Source: Engraulis encrasicolus (taxonomy: Eukaryota; Chordata; Actinopteri; Clupeiformes; Engraulidae). Taken from it: 64,000 nucleotides of DNA. Below, one piece after another: positions 1 to 11,999 of the stretch. The notes beneath the pieces are model-generated. The model ran no database searches and was not told the origin of the DNA. It saw only the letters and a list, made by a program, of their open reading frames with translations. Where the stretch lies: NCBI RefSeq assembly GCF_034702125.1, contig NC_085862.1, positions 11,967,738-12,031,737 on the forward strand, in the 5' to 3' direction. The position numbers and the translations under genes are program-made. Position 1 is the stretch's first letter. Each line of letters opens with the position of its first letter.

Positions 1-726
1 TTGAATTATCAAAATTGCAGGCATATAAGGCCTATTTCCGTAATGTAGAGTTCTGTGTAATCAGAGTAGAGTAGAGTTATGAGATCATGACATTGCACGA
101 GTTATGAGATCATGACATACTCGTGGTAGGCTAAATAAGCAAACTATGACACTCCAAAAATGACAGCTCTCGAAAAAATGACCATAAACACAACACTTGA
201 TTAATGCACATGAAGCAGACATTAAACAGTGTTGCGTGCGGAAAAGCTCATTCTATGGACCTAGTAGACATGTGAAACTGTCCTCTGATTACAGAATGGA
301 AAATATTTAATCCTTTTTGAAAATTATGGAGTCATGCACCCTCCAGGTTAGGGACTGTACGTTATTTACCGGGGGGGGAGGGCTGGTGCGCTGGAAGTCC
401 GGTCAAAAAAAAAAATCATGGCCCCCCCCCTCCACCTCAATTTTTTTCCCCATGGCCCTCCCCCCACTTCAATTTTGTTTTCCCATGGCCCTCCCCCTAC
501 AGATAAAAAATAATATATTTCAAATTGGTAGATGAACAACCATCATGAGAACAGTCAGAGTAGCCTACATCAAGGGCGGTTGTCTGCACTATTATGTGCT
601 ATCGATATCAGTGGATACCTATGAGAAGCCGCAAGAATCTACCTCTGCGGCTGCATGGGATGCCTTTTAACTCCACTGTCACCAAGACAAATTGCATTCA
701 CTATTTTTTTACGTGTTAAGTGAAAA

Positions 727-748
727 TAATAATAATAATAATAATAAT
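727..748. repeat. (AAT)n microsatellite
   Basis: Short run of AAT repeats inside the Harbinger-like element. Confidence 0.8.
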
Positions 749-1514
749 GATAATAAAAACTTCCATTTCAATACCAATGTCCGAGTTGTTACTACTGTAA
801 ACTACAAAGTGGAGAGAGTTTCCCCACCGTAGCTTCAATATTTCCCTGCTCGACAAGCAGCGCCTTTCACAAGGTACGTTTTACATGTTCAGCACAGTAG
901 CGAAGCCAGGGACGCAGGAACTGGTTTTGACCAGGGGGTGCTGTGAAAAAAAATCTGTTTTTTAGATGCTATTTCCTGCGTTCTAATCAATTTTAGGGTG
1001 AGGAATGGCGAATCACATCTGAATAACTTCCTCATGTTTTATGTAGCCTAAACAAGGATGGCTAGATTTAACTTTTTTTTCTTTAACATCTCACTTTGAC
1101 ACTATTAATGTTCTTCTTGCGGAAGTGAAACGCGCACCTGATGTGGAGGTGAGGGCTCAAGAGCAAATCGCGCTGCCTTGACAGTTTGTCTCTTCAGCAT
1201 GGCCAGTGTGCAATGTGTGAAATTAGAAGAAATGCTTTGACTAGGCTATGCGATGCACTCGTGAGAGGTGACCGGGCTTTCAAATAATTTAGATTTTCTT
1301 GCAATTGCGACTGTGGATCAGGTGCATCTCGGTCTCCCAGACCGCGCATAAAAGCACGCACGCACACACACACAGGCATAGCTCTACCTTCCCGAATGTA
1401 ATTACACTCTGACGGCCAAAGAGTTCGGGATGTGATCGGAGCAAGAAGTAGGCTAAGCGCCAAAGCAGCTCGAGCCATTGCTGGCTATTGATACAGGGAG
1501 AGTGAGAAAGCCAC

Positions 1515-1932
1515 TGTCGTGCCAAAAAGCGAGTGCCTGCCAAAACACGAGTGCCCTCATTGAAACCAATGAAATTTTTTGAGGGAAAATTATACTATTT
1601 TTTGCAGAATTAATTACATAATTTATGAACTAAAAATATGCTTATGAAACAGTACTCGTCCTCCACTTAATATGAGCTATTTGAATGAAACTGTATCATT
1701 TGTTATGACAATTCTTAGATTCTTTTATGGAAATAATACCGAAATTGTAACCAGTTCTTTGTAATACTTCCAGAAGGAATGTAGTTGCTTTATTGATAGG
1801 CTTTCCATCTTAAATTGTGTTGGATTTATCGGCAAAAATGGGTAAAAAATATCTGAAAAATTGGTCATTGGTTTCCATTGGTTTCAATGAGGGCACTCGT
1901 GTTCTGGCAGGCACTCGCTTTTTGGCACGACA
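1515..1932. mobile_element. MITE nested in the Harbinger-like element
   Basis: A 418-bp segment is bounded by nearly perfect inverted repeats of about 55 bp. Each starts TGTCGTGCCAAAAAGCGAG and runs through CACGAGTGCCCTCATTGAAACC. The two arms differ at a couple of positions. Only small frames occur inside. The target duplication is unclear, so the superfamily is not assigned. Confidence 0.65.
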
Positions 1933-3116
1933 CCGTGCTATGGTGGTCAAATCAGCAGCAAGAGGCAAAAGGAACAAATTGCCAAAACAGAACCAATACA
2001 ACATTCCAAAACATCCAACAATAGCACAGCCATTACACACCGCGGCAATTCAACTTTGACAACTGTGATGATAGACAAGCCAGACACACCATCGGCTGTG
2101 CTCTCCTTCAGATTCACCCCATAGCCAACTCCGAGGCTAAGCTAGACTACTTCACCAGCAACAGGCAAGACCTAGCATACCAATACACGCTTCTACGAAT
2201 CCAATCTCCACAGCAAGAAACAAAAGTCACTTCTTACCTGACACGATGCACAACTTTGGTGACATTCCCTTCTCCCGTCACGCTTTAAATGTACATAATT
2301 CCTTGCTTAGTTGGTCCGTTTTTGTTCACCAAAGTGATGAGACTTCTCTTCACAACAAGTTAGCTCCTACAATGGTTTCAAGACCTTATGATGCATGGCC
2401 AACACATCACCGTTAATACCATTTTTATTACTACCTTGACACCACAAGCTAAACAAAACAAACTCGCGTCACTGCACCGTTCTACCAAAGTACGTCTAGG
2501 CCAAATGTCTAGGCCTAGGTAGTTCTTTCCGGTCTGGTTGGGGTCTTTGAAGTTCTTTGAACACAAATGTAAGCACACGGCGGTGCCAATAAATAAAATC
2601 ATGGCTTACCAGAGGCTGTGACCACCAGTTGACTACAACACCTCTCCAAAATTCCTCTGGAAATGCCCATCCAATTCGTTGTCAAAACTTCCCAAACTGT
2701 TTAGCCCATATAGTTCACATCAGCTAGTTTGATATTTGCTCACGGGCATTTTCTATGATGCTCAATGTTCCTCCGTAGCACTAGCAATCCTACAGTGAAA
2801 GAGAGTCAGCGCGGGCAATCTACAGTAGCTGCACCTGATAGTTTTTTGACTACAGATACACGCTTCAGTGCTATAGTAGGCCTATGCACCGGGACCTTGC
2901 ATCGCAAAGCGATGTGTTTCAGAACATGTTTTATTATTGTTTAAAAAAATAAATAAAAATAAAATAAAATAAATTCTGGTTTTTTTTCCATGGCCCTCCC
3001 CCTAACTCCGATTTTTTTTGCCATGGCCCTCCCCTCCACCTCATTTTTTTTCATCATGGCCCTCCCCCCCCTACGCACCAGCCCTCCCCCCCCGGTAAAT
3101 TACGAACAGTCCCTTA

Positions 3117-4565
3117 TATACTGTAGAAAATGAATACTTGAGCTTGATTTAGTGGTCAGTCTGAAAGACAGCATATACAGTACATACAGACTTTAAACAG
3201 CAAACATAGCTACCAAGGCATTATATTTTGGAGCACCGCCTTTAGATATTGCCCCATAATGGTGGCAAATTTCAATCTCTACCATGTTCCAACAGTGTGG
3301 TTCCATCATAAGAGTAAACAGGTCACAAAATTGTTTTCTTGCAGTCAGGATATGCCACATAAACAAAAAGGTAAACAAGTTGAAGAACACACCTATCAGT
3401 TGAGCTGCTGAAATCATGTCTCGCATATCAAAATATCTAATTTTTGAATAAAATTATGCCATCAGTCAAAATATTTAACTGTTCGGTCTCATCCCTTGTG
3501 TTGTGTTTAGTCTTATGCAATATAAAAAGCATTTTATTGGCCCTGTCCCAACTTCTTTGGGATTTGTTGCAAGGGTGAAATTTTAAATGATCACATAATT
3601 ACCTCAAAACAATAATTATGCTCGACTTTAACAACTGATATGTTGTCTGTACATAATGCTCTACATTATTAACATATTAGATGTTTCGAAAATGCCAGCA
3701 TTTTGATTTTATTCACAAAATACAAAGTGTCCCAACTTTTTTGGAATCCGCTTTGTATGATGTATCACTTCTTCGATCAATTTTGCGGACGCCTGTGGAA
3801 GACAGAAGATGAGAGAGGTAGTTGCGCCATTTCTGATAACTCCAAATAGGCCTATATCATGTCTGTGCAAGCTAACGGAATGATTAGCCACTGGATGGAG
3901 TTGTATTGGTACAGAGACCACGACCAAATCGTTCAAAAGCATTTTTATACACGCTATTAGCTTCATAGAAGGCATAGACAATTTCTTGCGGTTTCCCCTT
4001 TGATCATTCCCCTCAGCCTACACAAGATGCGATATGAATACAAAATGGCTGGAATTTTCCTTTAACACTGTTATTATGTTATTAACACCTCAAACTCTGT
4101 TTTGCATAATCATTTGTAACAGTCCATTTTAAGTTTTTAATTTAAAAAAAAAACATTAATGGAAGGTTCTTCGTGATTTGTACTCAACGGCTGATGACTT
4201 GAAAATTATGATAACTGTTATTTATATTGACGATTTATGAAAATCTGTTAAAAATGTAGTTCTGATGTGAGAAATAGGGTTTTATAGGCCTACCTGGGAT
4301 AAACCCACCTGGCCTGAACCTTCCTGGCAGTCCTCCAAACTTTGCCAAACTTTGTGTCTCTCATCAAACACTTAAAGCACATTGAGCTGCATGTGTGTAT
4401 GAACTGTTGTAGTAGTAGTAGTAGTAGTAGTAGTAGTTCAAAGATTCTCTGTTCTAAAAGTAGTAGTAGTAGTAGTAGTAGTTGTTGTTGCTATTATTAG
4501 TGGATTATGCACTCTACTGCATTACTGTGTTATTATTATTGTCTTTCGTTAAGTTCCTGTTTCAG
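3117..4565. other. Non-coding stretch upstream of the first visible Ig exon
   Basis: No exon is recognised here. 3541-3760 carries two copies of a GTCCCAACTT..TTGG motif typical of fish dispersed repeats. 4405-4482 holds two TAG-repeat tracts. The sequence is probably an intron of the receptor gene. Confidence 0.5.
4405..4482. repeat. (TAG)n microsatellite, two tracts
   Basis: Two runs of TAG/GTA repeats are separated by about 25 bp, just upstream of the Ig exon. Confidence 0.85.
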
Positions 4566-4850
4566 GAGCCAGCCTCAGGTCTGTCCCTAGTCCTCCTACA
4601 GAGTTTAAAGGATCCTCGATGGCTCTCTTCTGTGATGTTCAGAAAGGGTCCCACCTCTCCTACACCTGGTTCCACAACAGGATCAAAGTGACAGCTCCTT
4701 CTTCGGTCACGTATAACCTCTCAGGCAACTCGCTCACTGTGGACAGGCTCAGAAATTTGCACGCTGGGACTTACTACTGCTCTGCCTGGAACGACATTGG
4801 ACTTAACCCACGCTACTCCAGCAGTAATGAAATACAAGTGGCAGTTAAAG
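4566..4850 (+). CDS. Ig-domain exon 1 of the visible receptor part
   Basis: The acceptor is a pyrimidine tract ending TTTCAG and the donor is AAAG|GTATGC. The 285-bp exon is phase 1 at both ends. The reading frame shows the B-strand Cys (ALFCDV), the C-strand Trp (YTWFHN) and the F-strand GTYYCSAW motif, in a domain of about 94 residues. This is a complete C2-type Ig domain. Confidence 0.85.
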
Positions 4851-7170
4851 GTATGCATATACTACAACAATTGTAACACTTTGTAATAACAATTTTTTTG
4901 ACAGTCTTTTTGACAGTCAAAGGTAGGCCTATTTTAAAAAACACTTTTTAAAGGCAGGTGGACAGTCAGATGATGCCGTTTTAAATACTGGATCTAAACA
5001 ACTGAATGGTTAAGCTTAGAGATTGAGACTATGGGCAAACTGAGAGAATGAGTATTGACATTACACTGTGGCCAGAATTAGTAGGTACATTTAGTTGCAT
5101 AAGCAGTATTTTGAGATGCATATTTCTTGAATCATTAGTAAGTTACCATTAGTTACCATAAGTTACCATTATCTCAGTAACTACTACACGAAATTCCACA
5201 TAAATCTGCACTGAAGGGCGGGCCTCAGCACTAGCGTGCACAGACATTTTGGGGGGCAGGTCCTGGGGTGGTGGTGGGGGGCATGTGGAACTGGCGGCTG
5301 CAATCACAGTTTGGTGTGTACCTCGGTTTTGGGGTCACGGTTCGGCGGGCCTACGTTTTCGATAGTATATGGGAACAATATGGCATTTCTTCCTCAGCAC
5401 ATTGTTTATTACACCACAATATTTTCAAAATATTCAAAAAATACATTCAAAGTGCTGCTTTTTATCAATAAATTAAACAATTATTAAACACTAGTTAGGC
5501 TACAGTGGTTTTTTTTAAGTTCACATTTTAATGAACATTCCTTATAAACAGTAAGCTAAACAAAACATTTCATAATGTTTAAAATGATGCACATTATGTA
5601 GGAAAGTTAAAATAATTAGATTGCCATGCCGAGAGCATCATTTACTGCATGGACTAAAAAGTGTTCTGTTGCTTTAACTGTGCGTCTCCTGCGCAGTGAT
5701 CAGGAATCGATTAATTCTAACAGATTCCTTACTTGGAATTTTTCCTCAATTAGTACCGATTTTAATTAGTTCATGTGTGTTTTCAAACTGTTAAGACGAA
5801 TATTAAAATTCAACTATCATTTCAAGACGTTGTCAAATGGATTTATTACACGGGTTGGGGCCTATTGTTAGTGAAAACTGCGACTTTGGGTCGGATATTT
5901 TATTTGTGTAAGTAATGACACTTTTCTGTAGGTGTCACAAAGCACAATCCTCTATAGCCTTAGCCTGGTAAACCAGTGCCACCCGCTGGGCACTGAAATT
6001 TTTCAGCTGCGAGTGGGTCTGGCCTCGGATCTGAGAACGTTTTGAACACTGTGCACTGAGTCTGGCAAAACCAATTACAACGCAGAGATTTGTTTTGAAT
6101 CAAAGCGGGCGGGGTTTTGAGGGAGTGACGACGAAGCTTGCAAGACCGTTGGGAAAGCACATCAACGGCAAAGATTGCCGATTGGTCAGAGCGCCGGCAC
6201 GGTTTGAAAAAACAACAGGTTATTCTCATCAGCAATCGTACGAGGTATCTTTCATCGGGGCCAGACTAAATTACTCCGGTCTCACATTTAGGCTGGTTTA
6301 TCAGGCTACTATAGCCTACCTATTTTCCCCCGCATAAGACATTGCTGTGCACCCTGCTTTTATTGCGTTGCAGAAGGCTAACTCACAGTTGGTAACTCAC
6401 ATTCAGGCAAACATTTTTTGTATAACAAGTTTTCTGAAATATGATGATGAAATATACAAATGAGGTCATATGTACTGAAATATGTGATAAAATCTGTGGT
6501 AGACCAAGCATAAAACAAATTGCAATAGTAATGGTTCATACATTATAGTGATCCTTCAACCCCTCTGCATCACATATTAAAAATCTACCTTCATCAATTC
6601 AGTGGAACATACTTTTCCCAAGGTCAAAAGTATTCGATTTTACCCATTGAATGGCAAAATGCATTAGAAATCTGCTACTTCTGACCTTCAAAAAAGTATG
6701 TTCCACTGAAGTGATGAAGGTAGATTTTTCATATGTGATGTAGGGTGGATTAACTATCAATAAAATGTGTGAATCATTACTTTTGCTATTTGTTTCATGT
6801 TTTGCCCGTTGTTGCATATTTTATCACATATTTAAGTAGATGTGATATCATTTGCATATTTAATGATTCAAGATTCAATTCAAGGAGTTTATTGTCATTG
6901 TCAATGAAGTCAACGAAATTGTGGGTGGAGCAACAATACTGCGTAGTTTGAAGTAGGCCTATAGAAGTAATCAAAAATAAGTAGTCAAATAAAGTCTAAA
7001 TTCATGAAGTATATCATGAAATATAATAAATTAAAGTAAATAATAGTAATAATATGAGTAATAATAAATTAATCAAGTAAATCAAACAGTAAAAAATGAG
7101 ATCCCCTCCCCACAATTTAAGGTTAAAAACCCAGTGGTGTTGATATGTTTAAGGTACACTCACACTCACA

Positions 7171-7262
<92 letters not shown>

Positions 7263-10200
7263 TCCATGTCTGAATAAACAAATCAATAGGATGTTACAGT
7301 AAGGGCCATCCCTTAAAAGGAAAAATCACAGAACACCAGTCCAGAGACCTATGTAAGAGCACTAGAATTAAGCAGTCTAATGGCTTCAGGGTACAGGCTA
7401 TTAAACTTAGGAAGTCTTGTAGTTCGTGCCTGTAATGTGGCCTACGTATCTTCTGGGAAGCAGTTGGAACAGGTGGTAAGCAGGGTGGTGACAGTCTTGC
7501 AAAAATATTTTGCACTCTTCGTAGACAGCGTGTGGTGTAGATGGTACCTATCTCTGGGAGAGGTGTCCCAGTGATTCTCTGTGCTGTTTTCACCACACGC
7601 TGGAGTGCCTGCTGGTCTGCTTTTGTGGAGCCTGAGTACCACACCAAAGACCCATACATCAGAACGCTGCTGATCGCACAGTTGTAAAAGTTCACCAGCA
7701 GCGGTCTGGGGATGTGATAGCCTCTTAACTTCCTCAAGAAGTTAAGTCTTTGCTTGGCCTTACCCACGGCTGAGGCTATCTGTGTACCCCAGGACAGATC
7801 ATCAGCCACAGTCACCCCCAGGAATTTAAAGCTGTTGACCCTCTCCACCACCTCTGAGCCGATGGAGAGGGGTCTGTGAGGGGTCTTGTTCCTCCGAAAG
7901 TCTACAATAATTTCCTTGGTCTTTTTGGTGTTTAGGGCCAGGTTATTGTTGTCACACCATGATGCCAGATGTTGTACCTCCTTCCTGTAGTCCGTCTCAT
8001 CGTTGTTTGTTATCAGTCCAAGAACGGTGGTGTCGTCAGCGAACTTGACTATGAGGTTGGAGGGGAAAGAGGCAGAGCAGTCATGGGTGAACAGGGTGTA
8101 GAGCAGAGGGCTTAGAACACATCCTTGGGGCGCGCCGGTGTTAATGTAATAGTGGATGACATGTGATCACCTACTCTGACCCTCTGTGTGCGATCAGTCA
8201 GAAAATCCACAATCCAGTTGCACAAGGTGGTGTTTAGTCACAGCTGGTGTATTTTGGAACGAAGACTGTAAGGCTGGATGGTATTGAAGGCCGAGCTGTA
8301 GTCCACAAAGAGGAGACGTGCATAGGTGTTCTTTTGCTCCAGATGTTCCAGGAGTGTGTGAAGCACAATGGCGTCCTCTGTTGAGTGGTTTCATATTTCA
8401 TATCATATTTCAGACAACTTGCAATACAAAAAATCTTTGTCTTTGCTTGAGTAAATTACTGTGAAAGTTTCAAATTGATATCTCATTGTTTAAAATGTTA
8501 GCCTATTCCCCAAGTATCTCCTATATTGTCTCCCTATGGGAAAATTAATGGGAAATCTCCAACTTTGAGCTTGAAAAAAAAGTATGTTCCACTAAATTTA
8601 AAGCAGTAGTTTTTTAGTATGTCATGGTCATGTCACAGAGATGGTCATACTATGTCATGTCATAGTATGTGGTGTTAAAACCACCCTAAAGATTTGTTTT
8701 CCAATGTATGCATCTCACCAAGTGTTCACTGCCATTCCCTAGCAAGTTTGAAAGCCGTGTTTTATTTGCGAAATTGTGAATTTAAAAAATTATTTACAAA
8801 ATGGTAAATAATACACAACAGAAGCCATGTTTTGCTACAAAACTTATGAAATACTATTGAACACCACTTAACGCTTGGTGAGTGGCACATTCTTGAAAAC
8901 AAATGTTAAAGATTGTGTTAAGAACAGCTTATGGACAAAGACGGCCATTCTAAAGCCAGTTGAGAAAAAAATCCAAATTAGCCAAATAACAGAGAAAGCA
9001 GCAAACATAAAAAATGGTGAGTCCCACTCTACTCTATTGCAGACAATTCAGAAAAGGGGCTACCTAAATGTTCAAAATAGTGCACTTGTCAATAGTTTTT
9101 CATGTTCATACAACTTGAAGTTGGAGTATATGAATAAAATGGATGATATGGTCAAAATACTTGTTTGTCTAAGTATATCGTGGTCCTTTTCTTCTTTGTT
9201 TCAGATTACCTTACTGTGCCTAATCTCTCTGTTACACTCTTCAAAGAAAACTCCAAATACTATGCCAACATAAGTTGTGAGTCCGCTCAGGGTACAGTAC
9301 CTGTTACATTTGTGCTGCTGCTGTCGGGCCGGGAGGCTGATCGACAAATCACCAATTCCCTCTCTGCATGGTTCAGAGTGGCACTGGTGGTAGGAATGGA
9401 GACAGTCACAGCACAATGCAGGGCAGAGACAAGTTATCGGCAACTCAACAGCGATACTAGGAATATAGAAATGGGTGAGATATCATTTTAAAGATCCTTG
9501 TCTTGAATGACCTTATGCAACCTGCAGTCCTGCCCATATTCATTGGTGCCCCATTACATTTCAGTACATAATGTGAAGTATATAGAAAGTGTGTATTTAC
9601 TAGAAATTGCAAATGATTGACCCTTTACGGCACACATTTTGGTTATGTACAGGTATTATGGAAAATATTTCAGCTCATTTTAAGTTCATTTTTAGACTTT
9701 ATTGATTTATTTGGACCCCCCCCTTCAACAGAAAGGGATTGGAGAGTAGCTAGCAGAGTTCGGTGTGGAACGTTAGTCAACCTCCCTCCCGAAGCCTCAA
9801 TACAGTGTGTAGTGTTGAGTTATCGGACCGGCCGTATAGCTCAGCGGTATCGTACTGTACCTCACATTGCCGAACCGATGTGGTTGAGGAGATGGCAGGT
9901 TCGCGCCCCGAGGGGGACAAACAGTGCAGGAACACCTCCGTCACACGTGCACGCGTCCAACATGCAGGTGCAGGACAAAAGGATCAGACAACGTTGAAAT
10001 AATTTTGAATGTGCGCACACTTGCTCCTGTTTTTCTTTTATCTTCACCAATTTAACGTTTTCGAGCTACATGCTCTTCATCAGACTTAAAATCCAGTGCC
10101 ACATATTCCAAATGACCTGATTTTGCCTGTCCAGTGCAACCAGGTGATTTTGCTAATTAACTCTTGAAAAGCCATGTGGCCAGGCAATTAGGGTTGAATC

Positions 10201-11067
10201 GAAAATATTAAATGTAAGTTGGAAACGAGCAAACAAAAACAAATCTTCATTGTTATTTTTTCACCACCAACAGTATCTCTAGGGGCCCCGGTGCATCTGC
10301 ACATGAATTATTCTAGACTTTTGCCTGAACATTCTACAGGTCCCATAGAACTCTGTATTAAAAAGTCCTGGTAAGTCCTTATGACATCATAATGGAAACT
10401 AAAAACGTTTGTTTTTCCCCCGCCAGTATCTGTAGGAGGCCCTCTGCATCTGCACATTGATTATTTGTACAATATCAATTGGGAAGTGGTGGCAGTGCGG
10501 TTGGAATGCCATATCAGCAGAGGTACCTTCCCTTCCTACCTCTGGCTCCATAACAACTCATTCATGACGCAGCGTTCCTGCTCTACAATCTCCAATGATC
10601 TCCAGTGTCATGTACTCTTACTGACGGACGTCACGCCTGTACACTTTGGACATTATCAATGCCACGTTAGGGACAGCTTTGAAGAAAACTCTTCCTGGTT
10701 GCAAAGTGACGTGGTCCTCGTGGAGGGAGCAGGTGAAAAGAATTTGAAACTGACAGTTATTGTGTCTTGTGTTTTAAATGCAGCACAATCATGTATGCTC
10801 CATTTTTCATAATTGTCTTACAGATTTCCCAGGAAATGTGATTGAGGTCATCGCTGTTGCATTTTGCTGTTTCTTGATGCTTGCCATGATCACAAGCTTG
10901 CTCTGTCTACTGTGGTTGTCAGGTCGTACTTTTGGTTGTCAAAGAAAAATAGAATAAAAGCTAATTCTTTCAAATTGTTTCATCAAGATACTCACACTGT
11001 AGTTACCATGTTTCTCTCTAGGTTCAGCCGTACAGCCACAGCATATGGCCGCATCTGAACATCATAG
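4566..11067 (+). CDS. Ig-superfamily membrane receptor, PECAM/Fc-receptor-like (3' part of gene, five exons)
   Basis: Five exons (4566-4850, 9205-9474, 10427-10732, 10824-10922, 11022-11067) have consensus acceptors and donors, and every internal junction is phase 1, the rule for Ig-domain genes. They encode three Ig-like domains, a hydrophobic membrane span and a short cytoplasmic start. The product should be a type I plasma-membrane receptor of leukocytes or endothelium. The domain style (short C2-like domains, a TYYC-type F strand, 'PVTF' instead of a C-strand Trp in one domain) resembles teleost PECAM-1/FCRL relatives; that family call is inference. The signal peptide and any upstream domains are missing on the left. 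The last exon exits in phase 2, so at least one more exon is expected, but only repeats follow. An ITIM or ITAM cannot be judged. Confidence 0.75.
5230..6350. mobile_element. Relic of a hAT-like element (same family as 30582-32549)
   Basis: Long blocks match the 31.15-32.19 kb segment in the same orientation. They share TTAATTAGTTCATGTGTGTTT, AAGACGTTGTCAAATGGATT and a shared end near 6320-6360. Neither terminus is intact, so this is a decayed partial copy. Confidence 0.5.
6567..6744. repeat. Hairpin MITE containing GTATGTTCCACTG
   Basis: The left arm (TCTACCTTCATCAATTCAGT then GGAACATACTTTT) is mirrored by the right arm about 60 bp later, giving a foldback of about 178 bp with a few mismatches. 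A fragment of the arm recurs near 8580. Confidence 0.65.
6868..8400 (-). mobile_element. Degraded LINE (L2/Rex-like) with reverse-transcriptase remnants
   Basis: On the minus strand the frame 7851-7294 reads the post-catalytic part of a non-LTR reverse transcriptase ([14 protein letters not shown], then YGSLVWYSG). Further upstream, around 8025-8060, a FADDTTVLG catalytic box is readable, preceded by [13 protein letters not shown]. The 3' end at about 6868-6900 has the ACAATAAACTCCTTGAATC type tail of fish L2/Rex elements. Several frameshifts and stops make it dead. It sits inside the receptor intron, antisense to the gene. Confidence 0.8.
7158..7260. repeat. (CA)n microsatellite
   Basis: About 100 bp of CA dinucleotides, lying in the 3' untranslated region of the LINE relic. 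Confidence 0.95.
8690..9060. mobile_element. Partial copy of the 35.7-36.2 kb foldback family
   Basis: It shares the TTCTTGAAAACAAATGTTAA, ACGGCCATTCTAAAG and CCAAATAACAGAGA words in the same order as the right half of 35665-36235. The left arm is missing. Confidence 0.55.
9205..9474 (+). CDS. Ig-domain exon 2 of the receptor
   Basis: The acceptor is TTTGTTTCAG and the donor is ATGG|GTGAGA. The exon is 270 bp, phase 1-1. Cysteines in ISCES and AQCRAE are spaced as in an Ig domain. The C-strand Trp is replaced by Phe (VPVTFVLLL), as happens in PECAM/FCRL domains. Confidence 0.75.
9830..9913 (+). repeat. tRNA-like SINE head
   Basis: An A-box-like stretch (TAGCTCAGCGGTATCG) is followed at about 57 bp by a B-box-like GGTTCGCGCCCC. 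No clean cloverleaf or CCA context supports a functional tRNA. A SINE promoter remnant in the intron between Ig exons 2 and 3 is more likely. Confidence 0.45.
10274..10312 (+). pseudogene. Partial duplicate of the start of Ig exon 3
   Basis: A 39-bp stretch directly after an AACAG acceptor matches the first 39 bp of the true exon at 10427 at roughly 85%, including the words for CTGCATCTGCACAT. The similarity then stops and no donor or Ig motif follows, so it is a broken partial exon copy. Confidence 0.55.
10427..10732 (+). CDS. Ig-domain exon 3 of the receptor
   Basis: The acceptor is CCCCGCCAG and the donor is GCAG|GTGAAA. The exon is 306 bp, phase 1-1. It shows RLECHI (B strand), YLWLHN (C strand with Trp) and FGHYQCHV (F strand), plus two extra cysteines (RSC, DLQC) that could form a second disulphide. 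NNSF and ENSS are N-glycosylation sequons. This is the membrane-proximal domain. Confidence 0.8.
10824..10922 (+). CDS. Transmembrane exon of the receptor
   Basis: The 99-bp exon is phase 1-1, with acceptor GTCTTACAG and donor TCAG|GTCGTA. It encodes about ten polar residues and then a hydrophobic run of some 23 residues ([14 protein letters not shown] and onward), a single-pass membrane helix. No charged residue lies in the helix, so pairing with an ITAM adaptor is not suggested. Confidence 0.75.
11022..11067 (+). CDS. Short cytoplasmic exon of the receptor
   Basis: A 46-bp exon has acceptor TCTCTCTAG and donor ATAG|GTAAGA, entering in phase 1 and leaving in phase 2. It encodes a small polar stretch ([14 protein letters not shown]). 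The following exon is not found in the window. Confidence 0.55.
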
Positions 11068-11999
11068 GTAAGACCTTCACTAGTAATAATTGCATAATCA
11101 AAAACAAAACGCTGTAATTTTCAAATCTGTATATCATTTGTTAAAGCCGATCAAACTGACTGTTTTGGGGGAAATATGTGCTTATTGAAAAATGCACCCT
11201 TTCAAAAAAAAAAAAAAAGTTGGGACAGAGAAGAACATGTTCCATTACATTGCATTTGGCAGACGCTTTATAACAAAAGCGACTTTCAAAAGAGGACATA
11301 ATCATAGCCAACATGACTAGCAAATACAAAGTGCACATGTAATAAACAGAGCAACAAGTGCAGATGCAAGGAAGGGTTAGTTAGTATTCTATTTGTTAGG
11401 GTTTGCAGAGTTGAGCCCAAATGCAGCGGGGGGCAATCGCGATTCCGACATGCCGCTATTCCAACACTTTTTAGGGGTTAGGGTTAAGGTTAGGGATGTC
11501 GGAATAGCGGCGGACGGTGGAAAATGTGACGGTATTCCGACAATAGACATTAACGTCGGAATAGCGACATGTCGGAATAGCGCCACGTAACCCTTCCAGG
11601 AAAGTATCAGGAGTTTTATTCTCAACTGAGGGGGAAAACTTACACTTACTAACAGAACACAGATCAAGACACGGATAAACACAGGTCACAGGATTTCAAC
11701 TCGACAGGACAAATGATTCCACACGCGACTGCAGAAACGCAGGACATATACACAGGGGGCAATTGCAAAGTGGCACACAATCGGGCAGGAGACAACAGGG
11801 AGCAGGTGGCAAGACTTCAAGGAGATGAGTGGACAATTACAGAGATCACTGGGGCAGACGAGAAAACAAGGAACCAAATGGGACAAATCAAAACCAATAA
11901 CAAAAGGACACGGGCAGGGCAGACAACAGGACAAGATACAGGTGCAAACCATGACCAGGGCAAACAAGACAAATTAGAACAGGTGAACGCAATGACAAA
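11068..11999. other. Repeat-derived non-coding stretch after the last receptor exon
   Basis: 11233-11300 carries the GGCAGACGCTTTATAAC fish dispersed repeat. 11440-11590 is a small foldback element. 11640-12000 is A/C-rich, low-complexity and resembles 20.74-20.83 and 22.04-22.20 kb, suggesting one older repeat split by later insertions. No exon is recognised. Confidence 0.5.
11440..11590. repeat. Small foldback repeat with GTCGGAATAGCG words
   Basis: GTCGGAATAGCG and its reverse complement occur several times in both orientations around a TAGGGGTTAGGGTTAAGG core. Confidence 0.55.

Larger units (their letters stand above)
351..3113. mobile_element. PIF/Harbinger-like non-autonomous DNA transposon, 2.76 kb
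   Basis: Both ends carry the same inverted terminus of about 40 bp, beginning GGGACTGT and running into a G-rich stretch followed by GGGCTGGTGCG, with two mismatches. The ends are flanked by TTA at 348-350 and 3114-3116. A 3-bp TTA duplication with GGG-starting ends is the Harbinger signature. Just inside the ends lie direct repeats of poly-T plus CATGGCCCTCCCC. No transposase frame is visible, so it is non-autonomous or dead. Confidence 0.7.
4851..9204. other. Receptor intron filled with repeats
   Basis: No host exon is seen. 5230-6350 is a relic related to the hAT at 30582-32549. 6567-6744 is a hairpin MITE. 6868-8400 is a LINE. 7158-7260 is a CA microsatellite. 8690-9060 is a partial copy of the foldback element seen whole at 35665-36235. 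Confidence 0.6.

Noticed and set aside
1194..2602. Small frames in the 1.2-2.6 kb region
   Set aside because: They lie within the Harbinger-like element and its nested MITE and show no transposase motif.
11393..11590. Possible next receptor exon after 11067
   Set aside because: A CAG acceptor and short frame exist, but the frame consists of foldback repeat words and ends in a stop without receptor-like motifs.
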